From assembly GCA_021731385.1 (NCBI GenBank), contig JAKFXM010000219.1:1-5267 (forward strand): a stretch of 5,267 bases of DNA, read 5' to 3'. The notes beneath the pieces are model-generated. The model did no database searches. It had not been told where the DNA came from and saw only the letters and a list, made by a program, of their open reading frames with translations. The stretch comes from Methanobacteriota archaeon. Its GTDB lineage: Archaea; Altiarchaeota; Altiarchaeia; IMC4; QMZM01. Shown piece by piece: positions 4,205-5,267 of this stretch (positions are counted from its first letter, which is position 1; every line of letters begins with the position of its first letter). The translations under genes were made by a program, and so were the position numbers.

Positions 4205-5267
4205 ACCTCACAAAACAGGAAAAAGACATGCTCAACGGCAGGGAAGGAGAAGGCGTCCAGAAGGCGATGGAAATCCTTGTCGCATTGGGGGAGATCTACA
4301 ACGCAGAAAGAATGGTTGAGATTTCGAGTTCTCAGGTTTCTGGAGTGAGTTATAAGAATTTGGGCGATGCAGGGATTGAATTTCTAAATGATTGGGCTGA
4401 CAGTGGCGCAAGAATCAGGGTAAAAACAACCCTGAACCCTTGCGGGATGGATCTGAAGAATTGGAAGAAATTAGGAATTCCTGAAGAATTTGCAGAAAAT
4501 CAGTTAAGGATAATCAACGCATTCAAAAAAATGAGGATAAAACCAAGTTGCACCTGCACCCCCTACTTCATTGGAAACAAACCAAAATTTGGGGCGCATA
4601 TTGCATGGAGTGAATCCTCTGCAGTTTCTTATGCAAACTCTGTTCTTGGGGCAAGGACAAACAGAGAATCTGGAATTTCTGCCTTAGCATCTGCTATCTG
4701 CGGAATAACCCCGGTGTACGGCTATCATCTTGACGAGAACAGGAAGGCTAATCTGATTGTTAATGTAGAATGCGAACTTGACGGAATTTCAGATTTCGGT
4801 GCACTTGGCTACATTGTTGGAAAAAAGGCAGGAAATTCTGTTCCGTATTTTATTTTTAAAAAAAACATAAAAACAAATCCCGACAAACTAAAGTCACTTG
4901 GTGCGGCGATGGCTGCTTCTGGTGCTGTCTCTCTTTATCACATTAAAGGGATAACGCCTGAGGCAAAAGGTAAAGACATAATTCGTAAAAATTCTGAGAA
5001 AATAAAAATAGAAAATCTTGATGAAGGATATAAAGCCCTGAACTCAGGGGCAAAGAAGATAGACCTTGTCGCGATCGGATGCCCGCACGCATCACTCAAG
5101 GAACTTATCGAAATTTCAAAACTTCTGAAAGGAAAGAAAACAAAATCAACACTTTGGATAGCAACTGCGAGAAAGATAAGGGAGACTGCAGAGAAGAAAG
5201 GGATAATAAAAGAAATTGAAAAATCCGGTGCTTTTGTTGTAAGCGATACCTGCATGATTGTTGCTCC
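4201..5267 (+). CDS. acnX: Phosphomevalonate dehydratase large subunit (aconitase X type), 3' end missing
   Basis: Aconitase-X-type phosphomevalonate dehydratase holds an iron-sulfur cluster and removes water from mevalonate 5-phosphate to give trans-anhydromevalonate 5-phosphate. The frame stays open from GTG 4201 to the window edge (355 full codons). Family marks are the beginning LTKQEKDMLNGREGEGVQKA (3-22), then EILVALGEIYNAERMVEISS, QVSGVSYKNLGDAG and TLNPCGMD (77-84). Later come SCTCTPYF (116-123), HIAWSESSAVSYANSVLGAR, GCPHAS (293-298) and SDTC (348-351). C81, C117/C119, C294 and C351 are candidate cluster ligands. GTG is the only sensible start, because an in-frame stop lies two codons upstream (4195-4197) and the family's N-terminus begins here. 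The expected full length is near 400 residues, so roughly 40 are missing. The small subunit would be expected nearby, outside the window. Confidence 0.93.
   Translation, partial: MNLTKQEKDMLNGREGEGVQKAMEILVALGEIYNAERMVEISSSQVSGVSYKNLGDAGIEFLNDWADSGARIRVKTTLNPCGMDLKNWKKLGIPEEFAENQLRIINAFKKMRIKPSCTCTPYFIGNKPKFGAHIAWSESSAVSYANSVLGARTNRESGISALASAICGITPVYGYHLDENRKANLIVNVECELDGISDFGALGYIVGKKAGNSVPYFIFKKNIKTNPDKLKSLGAAMAASGAVSLYHIKGITPEAKGKDIIRKNSEKIKIENLDEGYKALNSGAKKIDLVAIGCPHASLKELIEISKLLKGKKTKSTLWIATARKIRETAEKKGIIKEIEKSGAFVVSDTCMIVA

Noticed and set aside
4938..5255. Minus-strand frame of 105 residues
   Set aside because: It is antisense to the aconitase-X gene, whose motifs cover this stretch.

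Overview
The window looks like a piece of an AT-rich archaeal chromosome, probably from an uncultivated or little-studied lineage; I cannot place it more precisely. Three things point to Archaea: an archaeal-type tRNA (guanine-26) dimethyltransferase, promoters with TATA-like elements and little or no leader, and above all three components of the modified archaeal mevalonate pathway in one neighbourhood. These are a flavin prenyltransferase (UbiX family), a UbiD-family decarboxylase of the anhydromevalonate-phosphate type, and the large subunit of an aconitase-X-type phosphomevalonate dehydratase.

Layout. Positions 1-165 hold no gene but two strong inverted repeats (32-55 and 65-113), downstream of trm1. 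trm1 (166-1269, minus strand) is divergent from ubiX (1310-1861), with only 40 bases between them. ubiX and ubiD (1846-3126) overlap by 16 bases and form one unit. A 72-base, extremely AT-rich promoter region follows. It contains an 8-base direct repeat spaced by exactly one helical turn. Next come a Doc-like Fic-fold protein (3199-3540) and an overlapping small protein with a C-terminal ribbon-helix-helix-like domain (3527-3763); together they look like a toxin-antitoxin module in toxin-first order. A single-domain cupin gene follows (from 3797). Its reading frame breaks in a 7-A run near 4052-4058, and the displaced frame later returns to the original one. The reconstructed gene ends at 4204, so its stop overlaps the GTG start of the dehydratase gene as GTGA. 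The dehydratase gene (4201 onward) runs off the right edge.

How they fit together. By established biochemistry of the archaeal pathway, the dehydratase turns mevalonate 5-phosphate into trans-anhydromevalonate 5-phosphate. The UbiD-type enzyme decarboxylates this to isopentenyl phosphate, using prenylated FMN made by the UbiX enzyme. Isopentenyl phosphate kinase, not in this window, would complete the route to IPP. The toxin-antitoxin-like pair sits inside this gene group, between ubiD and cupin-acnX. It may therefore have become transcriptionally linked to an essential lipid-biosynthesis gene. The most notable items are this arrangement, the twice-shifted cupin gene, and the possible operator in front of the Doc-like gene.
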